Below are positions 23,371-32,547 of a DNA stretch of 64,000 nucleotides, in pieces (positions within the stretch are counted from its first letter, which is position 1; each line of letters opens with the position of its first letter). The position numbers and the translations under genes are program-made. The notes under the pieces were generated by a model. It made no database searches. It was not told the origin of the DNA and saw nothing but the letters and a program-made list of their open reading frames with translations. The DNA is from Ruminococcus sp. Lineage in GTDB: Bacteria; Bacillota; Clostridia; Oscillospirales; Ruminococcaceae. Location: assembly GCA_017623515.1 (NCBI GenBank), contig JAGAOV010000017.1, positions 1 through 64,000 of the forward strand, read 5' to 3'.

Positions 23371-26112
23371 ATGAATTTCAAAAAAATGCTGTCAGCAATT
23401 CTGGCAGGCAGCTGTCTTTGCAGTACAGGTGCTTTGATAACGAGTCAGGCAGAGGCAGCACCAAACAAGGCACGAGTATCTGTACATGATCCGTCCATCT
23501 ACAAGGATAAGGATGGAACATATTACGTATTCGGATCACATATTGAAGCTGCAAGAACTAATGATCTTCAGAACTGGACAAGATTTACAAATGGCTATGC
23601 AGCAGAAAATAATGCTCTTTTCGGAAATCTTTCCCAGAATCTTGCGCCGGCATTTGCATGGGCAGGTGAAAATCTGGAGGATTGTGAAGGCGGATTTTCA
23701 GTGTGGGCACCTGACGTTATATACAATCCGGATTATATCAATGATGACGGTACAAAGGGCGCATATCTTATGTATTTCTGTACAACATCCACTTATATGC
23801 GTTCTGTAATTGCATTTGCAGCGTCAAAAACTCCTCAGGGCCCGTATACATTTGTGGATAATCTGATATATTCAGGCTTTACATCAAACGACAGCTATGC
23901 AACAAGCTCTACCAAGAATGTAAACCGCAAGTATACATCTACAAATATTGATGAATTGATTTCAGCAGGTGAGGTAACATATAATGAAAATTGGTTCAGC
24001 AATTCCAATTTCAACAACTACCTCTATCCGAATGCTATTGATCCTACTATTTACTATTCACCCGACGGAACTATGTACATGACATATGGTTCATGGTCAG
24101 GCGGTATCTTCACATTGGAAATGGATCCAGCAACAGGCAGATGTATTCATCCTAAAACAGGAACAACAGCTGATGGAAGAATAGTTGACAGTTATTTTGG
24201 TACAAAGATTTCCGGTGGATATTTCAAATCAGGAGAAGGCCCGTTTATGGAATACAATCCTGAAACAGGCTATTATTATCTTTGGGTAACATACGGCGGA
24301 CTTACAGCAACAGGCGGTTATAATATGCGTGTGTTCCGTTCCGAGAATCCCGATGGCCCGTTCTATGACGCAGCAGGAAATCTGGCAGTGCTGGGTGCAA
24401 ATACTGATCTTGACAGTGTAGGTCTCAAGGTTATGGGAAATTATCAGTTCAGTAGTCTTTCTACAGCATATATGGCAGGCGGACACAACTCTGTTCTTCG
24501 TGATGATGACGGAAGATGGTATCTTTTCTATCATACAAGATTTAACAGAGGCAATGAATACCATGAAGTAAAGGTGCATTCTATGTACTTCAATGAAGAA
24601 GGCTGGCCTGTAGTCGCTCCATATGAATACAGCGGTGACGTTATGGCAGAAGCAGGCTATGAAACAGCGGACATTGTGGGTGATTACGAATACATAAACC
24701 ATGGTAATGATACATCTGCTGAGATTCATGGATACAGCAATATCATACTCAATGCCGATGGTACTATCAGCGGATCTGCTAGCGGAACATGGGAGCAGGC
24801 ACAGGACAGTTCTGCCGCTGTGCTGACTGTTGGCGGACAGAGATATGGGGGCTATTTCCTTGCTGCACAGGATGAAAACGGCAAGATGGTAATGTCCTTT
24901 ACAGCAGTTGGAAGTAACAATCAGACTGTATGGGGTGCGAAAACAACAGAATATACCGGCACTGCAAGAGCACCTCTCTATGACTACACGAACAATAACA
25001 GTCAGCTTGTGTACAATATTGATTCCGTTGCAGATAACGGAGCAGATGTAAAGCTTTGTGAAACTGATCTTCTCAGCGGTGTTCCATATGTTATTGCAAA
25101 CAAAAACAGCGGACTTGTGCTTGATCTTCCCAATGGAGTATTATCTGATGGTACGAATATACAGCAGTGGGAGAAAAATGGAGCTTCTGTTCAGGAATGG
25201 CGAATAGTTTCAGAGGATAATGGATATTGCAGGATCGTTTCAATGGCAGACGAAAGCAAATGCATTGCTGTTTCTGAAAATTCAGCAGCAGACGGTATAA
25301 ATGTAGAACTCCAGATTTATACAGGCGCAGACAATCAGCTCTGGAAGCTTGTAAAGGATGGCGGATACTATGGAATCGTTTCCAAATGCTCCGGTGATAC
25401 AGCAGGACTTGATGTGTTTGAATGGTCAACAGAAAGCGGCGGTAATGTAAATCAGTGGAACTATTGGGGCGGCGATTGTCAGCTCTGGAAAATTGAACCG
25501 GTTCATCCGGCTGTTCCTTCAGGTGATTATACAATACGCAATCTTAACAGCGGACTCTTTATCTCTGATAAGGATGGAAATGCTGTCCAGAGTGCAAAGG
25601 ATGTATGGAGCTTCACCAGACTTGAAGATGGTACATATACTATACAGGCAGAGGATGGCAAGGCTCTTACAATTGAGAACGGCTCTGCTGAGGACGGAAC
25701 AAATATACTCCTCACCGACCTCACCGGAGACGCCTCACAAAGGTTTACTCTTCAGTGCAACAATGATGGATCATATGCACTTCTCAGTGTTGTTTCAGAC
25801 GGAAAGTCATGTGCAGATGTATTTGAGATAAGTCTTAATGACGGTGCAAATATATGCCAGTGGAATTACTGGGGCGGTGATGGACAGAAGTTCATACTTG
25901 AACCTGTAAAGCCGGAAATTATTATACCTGAAAAGGTTATAGGCGATGTAAATGCAGACGGTGTATACAGCATTCTGGACACTGTTATGATGCAGAAGTA
26001 TCTCCTTGGTTTAACTGCACTTACAGATGCATCAGCCGCTGATGTTTGTGAGGATGGCAAGCTTAATGTATTTGATCTTGCAGTTATGAAAAATATGCTG
26101 CTACAAAAATAA
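23371..26112 (+). CDS. Secreted GH43 glycosidase with ricin-type lectin domains and C-terminal dockerin
   Basis: 913 residues. Signal peptide about 1-29 (cleavage near SQAEA). GH43 five-bladed propeller about 35-430: general base Asp40 in VHDPSIY, second Asp224 in NAIDPTIYY, acid Glu289 in SGEGPFMEY. The order and the GGHNSV block recall endo-1,5-alpha-L-arabinanases of the AbnB type. Two ricin-B-like regions (about 555-710 and 715-850, each with QWNYWGGD) should bind carbohydrate. The dockerin (858-913) has two calcium loops, DVNADGVYSILD and DVCEDGKLNVFD, for cellulosome docking. AGGAGG precedes ATG 23371. The AraC-type regulator gene follows and may control it. Confidence 0.9.
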   Translation: MNFKKMLSAILAGSCLCSTGALITSQAEAAPNKARVSVHDPSIYKDKDGTYYVFGSHIEAARTNDLQNWTRFTNGYAAENNALFGNLSQNLAPAFAWAGENLEDCEGGFSVWAPDVIYNPDYINDDGTKGAYLMYFCTTSTYMRSVIAFAASKTPQGPYTFVDNLIYSGFTSNDSYATSSTKNVNRKYTSTNIDELISAGEVTYNENWFSNSNFNNYLYPNAIDPTIYYSPDGTMYMTYGSWSGGIFTLEMDPATGRCIHPKTGTTADGRIVDSYFGTKISGGYFKSGEGPFMEYNPETGYYYLWVTYGGLTATGGYNMRVFRSENPDGPFYDAAGNLAVLGANTDLDSVGLKVMGNYQFSSLSTAYMAGGHNSVLRDDDGRWYLFYHTRFNRGNEYHEVKVHSMYFNEEGWPVVAPYEYSGDVMAEAGYETADIVGDYEYINHGNDTSAEIHGYSNIILNADGTISGSASGTWEQAQDSSAAVLTVGGQRYGGYFLAAQDENGKMVMSFTAVGSNNQTVWGAKTTEYTGTARAPLYDYTNNNSQLVYNIDSVADNGADVKLCETDLLSGVPYVIANKNSGLVLDLPNGVLSDGTNIQQWEKNGASVQEWRIVSEDNGYCRIVSMADESKCIAVSENSAADGINVELQIYTGADNQLWKLVKDGGYYGIVSKCSGDTAGLDVFEWSTESGGNVNQWNYWGGDCQLWKIEPVHPAVPSGDYTIRNLNSGLFISDKDGNAVQSAKDVWSFTRLEDGTYTIQAEDGKALTIENGSAEDGTNILLTDLTGDASQRFTLQCNNDGSYALLSVVSDGKSCADVFEISLNDGANICQWNYWGGDGQKFILEPVKPEIIIPEKVIGDVNADGVYSILDTVMMQKYLLGLTALTDASAADVCEDGKLNVFDLAVMKNMLLQK

Positions 26113-26127
26113 ATATTACATAGACGA

Positions 26128-26165
26128 AACAGCCGTATTGATGATTAGTACGGCTGTTTTTGTTT
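26128..26165 (+). terminator. Terminator after the GH43 gene
   Basis: AACAGCCGTA pairs with TACGGCTGTT, followed by a T-rich tract to 26164. Confidence 0.85.
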
Positions 26166-26192
26166 GACAAGGAAGAGATAAAATGGTATCAT
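26164..26192 (+). promoter_or_regulatory. Promoter of the AraC-type regulator gene
   Basis: TTGACA at 26164-26169 and TATCAT at 26187-26192, spacer 17 bp, right behind the terminator. Confidence 0.7.
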
Positions 26193-26224
26193 ATAAACAG
26201 ATCATTCTGTTCGGAGGTGATACT

Positions 26225-28468
26225 ATGAATGCGATAGGAAGAATTGGAATAATTATGCCGGAAATAACTGATCCTCTTGATTATGATGTTATAAGAGGAG
26301 TATATTCGCAGGCTAAGGAACTTGGATATGATGTATTGATTTTTACAGGAATATATAATTCACATCTTGAATTTCAGCAGGATGCATATGTATATGGAAT
26401 GGAAAATATATATGAGCTGATATGCAAGGGCAAGCTGGATGGTATACTTTATGCTGCGTCCTATTTCAATAATAAAAAGGTATCAGAGCGCATCTATGAA
26501 TTTCTAAAGCAGACCGATACACCTTGTCTTGTTCTTGGTGAGGAAAATGATGAACTGCCGTATATATTTCCGCCGGAACGTGAAAGCATGAGGATGATAA
26601 CAAGACACCTTGCGGATGTTCATAAATTCAGAAGAATATACTGTGTGACAGGCTTTAAGGATCACTATGAATCGGAGGAACGTCTAAAGGGATTTCTTGA
26701 TGCTGTATCAGAGGCAGGACTTTCTGAAAATGAATGCCTGACGTTTTACGGTGGATTCTGGCATGATATACCAAAACAGATAGCGGCAGATATTGCAGCA
26801 GGAAATATTCCTAAGCCGGACGCTGTTGTGTGTGCAAGTGATGTAATGGCATGTGCAATGTGTGAAGGTCTAAAAGAAAACGGATTCTCTGTTCCGGAGG
26901 ACATTGCAGTTACAGGATACGATGGAAGCTGGGGCGCATATAGTCATTCTCCGCAGATAACCACAGTTTTCGGAAGAGAGTACCAGTTAGGCGCAGAGGG
27001 TATGCTCAGGCTTTACAGCATGATGGGCGGCAGCCGTGAGGTTAAAAATGATTTCTGTCAGGGTATACGTTACGGAAGAAGCTGCGGATGCAAAAAATGT
27101 GATAATATGTATGCAGCAGAAGGTGATACATCTCTGACAGAACATATTAAAGTGAAGATACAGCGTTATACTGACAGAAAAGCTGTTCTTGCCTCAAATT
27201 TTATATATTACATGTCAGACCGCAGTACACTTGAAGAACTGATTGTAAGTATAGATAAGCTTGGACATCTTCTGTCGGGCTGGAAGTGGCTGGATATATG
27301 CCTTTGCAGTGACTGGATATTTGATTTTGATAATCCGGCTGCATTTCGTCAGCATGGCTTTTCGGATACAACATTTCTTGCGCTTTCAAAACGTGCTCCC
27401 AAAAATGACAGAGACCAATACAGTTTTCCTACGGAGAAGCTTCTGCCTGCACTTGACGAACCTCACGAGCCGCTTGTTCTGATATTTACATCTCTTCACT
27501 GTGAACAGCAGATATTCGGCTATATGGCAACTGCCTATGAGGAGGTAAATGATATATGCGTAGACGAGTACTATGTAAACTGGTGCAACGCTGTATCAAA
27601 CGGACTTTATAATCTTCAGCGGAATATGTATGCAGACTATATGAAAAAACAGATAGCGGAGCTTTCAGTTCATGATCCGGCGACAGGACTTTTCAATAAA
27701 AAAGGACTTCTTGATAAACTTCCGGAATTTGTGAGAGAGTGCCGCCAGATGCAGAAAAGCTATTCACTGGTAATGCTTTCGAATATCTGCAAGGAGGATA
27801 TTTCATCACAGCTTGTCATAAATGAATCCATGCTTATAGCAAATGCCCTTAGACTTTCCGCAAAGGAGGGCGAGATTTCAGCAAGATTGGGAGATAATAT
27901 TTTTGCAATATTGCTTCCATATAATAATGACGAAACCGACAGCGGACAATCTGAAAAGCGTACAATAGACCTTGAACGGAGCATTCAGAAGCTTCAGGGT
28001 GATATTATCAATCCCCAGCTTCCGGAGCTTATTGTTGAATCGGTAAGCATACGCAATGAAAGCATAATCTCGATAAGTCATATAATAGAGGAAATGGTAA
28101 AAAAGGTCAGTGAAAAATCTGCGGCAGCTGCAAGCAGTTTCAGTGATTATAAAAATCAGCTTTATCAGCTTAGAAGGGATATATATCTGTCACCTCAGGA
28201 GGATTGGAGCATTTCGGTCATATTAAAAAGAATTGGCATAAGCAGAAGTCATTTTCAGAGGATATATAAGGCGCAGTTCTCTGTCAGCTGTATGGATGAT
28301 ATAATTCAGGCAAGACTTGAAAAAGCACAGCAGCTCCTGCTTTATACAGATATGCGTATTCAGGAGATCGCTGAACAGTGCGGTTATGGTAATGAAAGTC
28401 ATTTTATGAGACAGTTTAAAAACAAATGCGGTATAACTGCCTCACAGTTCAGAAAGAGGTCAGAATAA
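26225..28468 (+). CDS. AraC-family regulator with LacI-type sensor and degenerate GGDEF-like domain
   Basis: 747 residues from ATG 26225, chosen for GGAGGTGAT directly upstream; the earlier in-frame ATG 26183 overlaps the promoter. Residues 1-280 form a LacI/GalR-type sugar-binding fold (RIGIIMPEITDPLDYDVIRG, then DAVVCASDVMACAM). A middle region (290-480) has a CGCKKC block. Residues 486-640 resemble a GGDEF domain (DPATGLFNKKGLLDKL), but the active loop reads RLGDNIF in place of RLGGDEF, so cyclase activity is unlikely. Residues 658-747 hold two AraC helix-turn-helix motifs, ending RIQEIAEQCGYGNESHFMRQFK. No signal peptide or membrane helix. Probably a cytoplasmic sugar-responsive activator of the adjacent GH43 gene. 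Confidence 0.85.
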   Translation: MNAIGRIGIIMPEITDPLDYDVIRGVYSQAKELGYDVLIFTGIYNSHLEFQQDAYVYGMENIYELICKGKLDGILYAASYFNNKKVSERIYEFLKQTDTPCLVLGEENDELPYIFPPERESMRMITRHLADVHKFRRIYCVTGFKDHYESEERLKGFLDAVSEAGLSENECLTFYGGFWHDIPKQIAADIAAGNIPKPDAVVCASDVMACAMCEGLKENGFSVPEDIAVTGYDGSWGAYSHSPQITTVFGREYQLGAEGMLRLYSMMGGSREVKNDFCQGIRYGRSCGCKKCDNMYAAEGDTSLTEHIKVKIQRYTDRKAVLASNFIYYMSDRSTLEELIVSIDKLGHLLSGWKWLDICLCSDWIFDFDNPAAFRQHGFSDTTFLALSKRAPKNDRDQYSFPTEKLLPALDEPHEPLVLIFTSLHCEQQIFGYMATAYEEVNDICVDEYYVNWCNAVSNGLYNLQRNMYADYMKKQIAELSVHDPATGLFNKKGLLDKLPEFVRECRQMQKSYSLVMLSNICKEDISSQLVINESMLIANALRLSAKEGEISARLGDNIFAILLPYNNDETDSGQSEKRTIDLERSIQKLQGDIINPQLPELIVESVSIRNESIISISHIIEEMVKKVSEKSAAAASSFSDYKNQLYQLRRDIYLSPQEDWSISVILKRIGISRSHFQRIYKAQFSVSCMDDIIQARLEKAQQLLLYTDMRIQEIAEQCGYGNESHFMRQFKNKCGITASQFRKRSE

Positions 28469-28471
28469 TTT

Positions 28472-28516
28472 AAGGCGACACCGCATAAAGTCCTCCTGAT
28501 GGTTCTGTGTATGACT
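28472..28516. repeat. CGCATAAAG-family repeat, left half (copy E)
   Basis: It starts AAGGCGACACCGCATAAAG and continues like the left half of the copy at 40012, including TGATGG(T/C)TCTG. The right terminus is absent. Confidence 0.55.
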
Positions 28517-28520
28517 ATTT

Positions 28521-28569
28521 AAAAAACAGGAGCAGCACACCGTTGTAAGGTGCAGCTGCTCCTGTTTTT
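28521..28569. terminator. Bidirectional terminator between the regulator gene and htpG
   Basis: AAAAAACAGGAGCAGC pairs with GCTGCTCCTGTTTTT; suited to both convergent genes. Confidence 0.85.
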
Positions 28570-28603
28570 ACTAAAAGCATTTATCTCTGTGTCATTGTTG
28601 TTT

Positions 28604-30520
28604 TTACATAAGTCCGCAGATAAGACCTGCAAATTCAGCCGGATCTTCAATAGGCATACCCTGAGTAAGCATAGCCTGATAATGGAGAAGCTGAGCATAT
28701 TTTGCAAGCTTATCTTCATCCTGACCGGCAAGAGCCATAAGTTTTCCATATATTTCATGCTCCGGATTTACTTCAAGTACTATCTGAGCCTGAATCTTCT
28801 GGTCTGCGCCGGGCATTGCATTGAGAGTCTTAGCCATTTCCATGGTTATTTCACCTTCGCTTGAAAGGCATACCGGATGGCTGCCAAGTCTGCCGGAGAG
28901 CTTAACATTTGTTACCTTGCCCTCAAGAGCCTTCTTCATAGATTCCAGCATATCCTTGCTGTTTTCAGCCTTTTCTTCAAGATTCTTCTTTTCGTCATCG
29001 CTTTCCAGTGAAAGATCGCTGTCAGCAACGGACTTGAACTTCTTGTCCTTGTACTGCATAAGCATACGGATGGCGAATTCATCCACGTTATCAGTAAAGT
29101 ACAGCACCTCATAGCCCTTAGCCTTTACAGCCTCTGTCTGAGGAAGAGCCTCGGCTCTTGCGAGGGTTTCGCCAGCCGCATAGTAGATATATTCCTGACC
29201 TTCGGGCATTCTGTCAACATATTCTGCAAGAGATACCAGAGGATTGCCCTCGTTTGAGGAGGTAAACATCAGAAGGTCCTGAAGAACATCCTTGTGCATG
29301 CCGTAATCAGAATATACGCCATATTTCAGCTGGAGACCGAATGCCTTGTAGAACTCCTCGTACTTTGTGCGGTCATTCTTCATCATACGTGTAAGCTCAT
29401 TTTTAACTGTACGCTCAATGCTCTTTGCAATGCTGCGGAGCTGTGCGTCGTGCTGGAGCATTTCTCTTGAAATGTTCAGGGAAACGTCCTCAGAATCAAC
29501 GAGGCCCTTTACAAAGCAGAAGTAATCCGGCAGAAGCTCTTCGCAGCAGTCCATGATAAGAACGCCGTTTGCATAAAGCTGAAGTCCCTTCTTGTATTCC
29601 TTTGAGTAGAAATCGAAAGGCGCACGAGAGGGAATGTAGAGGAGTGCGTCATACATAGGTGTGCCTTCGTTGTGAACGTGAGCGTGAGCTATAGGCTCGG
29701 AGTAATCATTAAACTTGTTCTTGTAGAAGTTATTGTAATCCTTGTCGGAAAGCTCGCTCTTGTTTTTACGCCAGATCGGGATCATGCTGTTAAGGGTAAC
29801 GTCCTCAGTGTAGTCCTCATATGCAGCTGAACTGTGGTCATCCTCGGCAGCGTCAGCCTTGCGGCGGCTCTTTGTCATATCCATAACGATAGGGAATCGG
29901 ATATAGTCGCTGTAACGCTTTACAAGAGACTGTATCTTATACTGATTGAGGTAATCCTCATATGACTCCTCGTTTCCAGCCTCATCCTTAGCATCCGGCA
30001 GAATTTCGAGAGTTATCTCAGTACCAACCGTTTCCTTATCACATGTATCAATGGTATAGCCATCAGTACCCTCAGATTCCCATACATAAGCGGTATCCGC
30101 ACCGAATGCACGGGATTTTACAGTAACCTTGCCTGCAACCATGAATGCAGAATAGAAGCCAACGCCGAACTGACCGATTATCTGGCTATCCTCGGTGAGG
30201 TTATTTTCGCTCTTGAATTTCAGAGAGCCGCTGTTTGCAATAATACCAAGATTATTTTCAAGCTCTTCCTTTGTCATACCGATACCGTTGTCGGAAATAG
30301 TAAGGGTTCTTGCATCTTTGTCGATATGAATGCGTATTTTGAAGTCTGACTTTGACATGCCAACGCTGTCATCTGTCAGGGACTTGAAGTAAAGCTTGTC
30401 GATAGCGTCACTTGCATTAGAAATAAGCTCACGGAGGAAAATTTCCTTGTGAGTATAAATTGAATGAATCATCATATCCAGAAGTCTTTTGGACTCTGCC
30501 TTGAACTGTTTCTGTTCCAT
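28604..30520 (-). CDS. htpG: Molecular chaperone HtpG (Hsp90)
   Basis: A 638-residue cytosolic ATP-dependent chaperone. The N-terminal GHKL ATPase domain shows LRELISNASDAIDKL, DNGIGMT, and IGQFGVGFYSAFMVA. The middle domain covers about 235-480 with KGLVDSEDVSLNISREMLQ, and the C-terminal dimerisation domain ends near 638. Length is normal. ATG 30520 follows AGAGGT. The promoter overlaps a CIRCE operator, so heat-shock control by HrcA is expected. No cotranscribed partner is seen. Confidence 0.95.
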   Translation of the reverse strand: MEQKQFKAESKRLLDMMIHSIYTHKEIFLRELISNASDAIDKLYFKSLTDDSVGMSKSDFKIRIHIDKDARTLTISDNGIGMTKEELENNLGIIANSGSLKFKSENNLTEDSQIIGQFGVGFYSAFMVAGKVTVKSRAFGADTAYVWESEGTDGYTIDTCDKETVGTEITLEILPDAKDEAGNEESYEDYLNQYKIQSLVKRYSDYIRFPIVMDMTKSRRKADAAEDDHSSAAYEDYTEDVTLNSMIPIWRKNKSELSDKDYNNFYKNKFNDYSEPIAHAHVHNEGTPMYDALLYIPSRAPFDFYSKEYKKGLQLYANGVLIMDCCEELLPDYFCFVKGLVDSEDVSLNISREMLQHDAQLRSIAKSIERTVKNELTRMMKNDRTKYEEFYKAFGLQLKYGVYSDYGMHKDVLQDLLMFTSSNEGNPLVSLAEYVDRMPEGQEYIYYAAGETLARAEALPQTEAVKAKGYEVLYFTDNVDEFAIRMLMQYKDKKFKSVADSDLSLESDDEKKNLEEKAENSKDMLESMKKALEGKVTNVKLSGRLGSHPVCLSSEGEITMEMAKTLNAMPGADQKIQAQIVLEVNPEHEIYGKLMALAGQDEDKLAKYAQLLHYQAMLTQGMPIEDPAEFAGLICGLM

Positions 30521-30544
30521 TTGAGTAACCTCTTTTCTCAGTTA

Positions 30545-30571
30545 TTAGCACTCGCCAAGTGTGAGTGCTAA
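30545..30571 (-). promoter_or_regulatory. CIRCE operator (HrcA site) upstream of htpG
   Basis: TTAGCACTC-N9-GAGTGCTAA is an exact match to the CIRCE consensus, located between the -10 box and the htpG start, where bound HrcA would block transcription. Confidence 0.95.
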
Positions 30572-30575
30572 TACT

Positions 30576-30603
30576 ATTATAACACTTCTGCTAAATTCGT
30601 CAA
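30576..30603 (-). promoter_or_regulatory. Promoter of htpG
   Basis: On the minus strand TTGACG (30603-30598) and TATAAT (30581-30576) are 16 bp apart; CIRCE lies at the predicted transcription start. Confidence 0.8.
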
Positions 30604-30708
30604 GGCGCATACATGGGAGTTTACAAAATGTTTACAATAAAATCCGCACATAAAACCAGTATTTTCCGTTATGACTTATGTAAGAACTTTTTTAAGGAGG
30701 AATATACT

Positions 30709-32334
30709 ATGAAAAAGAATAAGATATGTGCAGTATTCGCAGCAGTACTGGTCTCTTTAAGCAGCGGCATGTTTTCGGTCAGTACGGTGAACGCTTATGC
30801 AGAAATAGTGAATGATGTCAGTGCGGCAGCGTATTATCCGGAAGCCTTTACAGAGTACACGGAATTTCTGGAAGAATATCCGGAGAATTACCGTGTGGAT
30901 GAAGAGTCGGTGTACTTTGTAAATTCCTGCATTTCAAGTACACGGCTTGAGCTTATAGTCAGCAGCAATCAGGAATCCTCTGTTGACAGAAATACATACG
31001 GCTGTATTTTCAAGCCGGAGGAGGATGGCAGATATGTGGTGACAGTGAGGGAATACATTGAGGAGATAGTAGAATGTGATAACTCAGGTCATTTCCATTA
31101 TTTTTATCCTGTGCTGAAAAACTTTGTTATAGATGCAGCGGATGGCGAAATAAATGTCGAACTGCAAGGCAGCCGAAGCTGGTATTCAGAGGAACAGATA
31201 GCCCTTGAATCTGAAAAGCTGATGGAATGTGACGCTGTCGGAGCATGCTATGATGTTATTGCAGAGGGTTCAGAGAATGGACTTGATGAAACATATTTCT
31301 CCTATGTAAACAGTCAGCTTCCCGATGATGAAAACGGATATGACAGATACATAATGACTATATATGGCGAATATTCTGCAATGTCCTATTTTTGTTCAGA
31401 GGTTTCATGGCTTTCGCCTGCTGATTTGTATATCCCAAGGGTGATTCTTTCAGATGAGACAATTGGAGAAATATGCCCTGTTATGACAACATCCGGCTAT
31501 GCATCACCTGATCTTTATGAGAGTACATGTGATGCGATAGAATTTTATCGTGTACATGCTCTGGAGGATGGAGATGTTACTATAACAGTTGATGATGAAA
31601 GATACCATTTAACTATTGAAGACGGAGTTTTTCATTATGCAGATGTTTCTGAATTGTCCGGCGATGTCAATAATGACGGCAGATTTTCTGTAATTGATGT
31701 TATTATGCTTCGGAAGTGGCTTATAGGCGCAGGAGATGTGACCTGCTGGGAAAATGGTGATATATGTTCGGACGGACGAATAAATATATTTGATCTGTGT
31801 GCAATGGAGCAGATGCTTTTCAGCAAGAATGAAAGCACCGCAGAGCCAATGCTGCTTATAATGGATTATCAGATAATACTGGATGAAAATGGCTGGGGCG
31901 GACAGACCTTTGTTGAAGTAATTGATACAGATGGTTTTATTCATTTGCAGGAATCAGATATGTCACCGTGGGACTTTGATGTGAACTGTTTCCTTGAAGA
32001 AGCTGATAACATTATATCAGATACAGTGCCGTCATCCAGTGTAAATAAATCAGATATTGCAGAGATTCAGGAATTTGCAGAGAATGCATATATGTATCAG
32101 GAATATGAAATGGCTGAATGGGATTTTTGCATTGATGATTACGGTGAGGAAACCCTGTATGCAGTACATCAGGATGAAAATGGAGCATATAAGGCATTGG
32201 AGCTTTGCAGGTTCGGAGGAGAATGTGCATGGCTTGATAATGCCGATGTGCAGGAATTTGTCACTATGCTTATAAAGAATGGATATTATGCAGATAAAAG
32301 CAGCTTTGAATTTTTCCTTGAGAATTATAGATGA
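30709..32334 (+). CDS. Secreted protein with internal dockerin, unknown function
   Basis: 541 residues from ATG 30709, which follows AAGGAGG; the frame opens at 30613 without a ribosome site. Signal peptide about 1-30 (ends VNAYAE). Residues 35-310 form a domain I do not recognise, acidic and rich in Tyr. A dockerin lies at about 318-375 with calcium loops DVNNDGRFSVID and DICSDGRINIFD. A further 165-residue acidic domain follows, so the dockerin is internal rather than terminal. No catalytic signature is seen. It is divergent from htpG. Likely a structural, regulatory or new enzyme component of the cellulosome. Confidence 0.75.
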   Translation: MKKNKICAVFAAVLVSLSSGMFSVSTVNAYAEIVNDVSAAAYYPEAFTEYTEFLEEYPENYRVDEESVYFVNSCISSTRLELIVSSNQESSVDRNTYGCIFKPEEDGRYVVTVREYIEEIVECDNSGHFHYFYPVLKNFVIDAADGEINVELQGSRSWYSEEQIALESEKLMECDAVGACYDVIAEGSENGLDETYFSYVNSQLPDDENGYDRYIMTIYGEYSAMSYFCSEVSWLSPADLYIPRVILSDETIGEICPVMTTSGYASPDLYESTCDAIEFYRVHALEDGDVTITVDDERYHLTIEDGVFHYADVSELSGDVNNDGRFSVIDVIMLRKWLIGAGDVTCWENGDICSDGRINIFDLCAMEQMLFSKNESTAEPMLLIMDYQIILDENGWGGQTFVEVIDTDGFIHLQESDMSPWDFDVNCFLEEADNIISDTVPSSSVNKSDIAEIQEFAENAYMYQEYEMAEWDFCIDDYGEETLYAVHQDENGAYKALELCRFGGECAWLDNADVQEFVTMLIKNGYYADKSSFEFFLENYR

Positions 32335-32342
32335 TAAAATAT

Positions 32343-32395
32343 AGGCAATACCGCATAAAGCAGACGATATACATGCTTTATGCGGTATTGCCTTA
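32343..32395. repeat. CGCATAAAG-family repeat, perfect palindrome (copy F)
   Basis: AGGCAATACCGCATAAAG and CTTTATGCGGTATTGCCT are exact inverted repeats around a 17-base centre. The hairpin sits 8 bp after the dockerin-gene stop and could act as a transcript end. Confidence 0.8.
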
Positions 32396-32482
32396 ACATA
32401 TCTCAATAACTTTTTCTATAACCTTTTTGTCTCACATCTATTGTAGCACTACATTTTAAAAAAGCTTTTTTTAAAAAAACTG

Positions 32483-32511
32483 TTTACGGACGGGAAAAAG
32501 TGTGCTATAAT
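32483..32511 (+). promoter_or_regulatory. Promoter of the CPBP protease gene
   Basis: TTTACG at 32483-32488 and TATAAT at 32506-32511, spacer 17 bp. Confidence 0.7.
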
Positions 32512-32547
32512 AGAAATAATTTGACTTTACAGGAGTGCAATAAAAAT

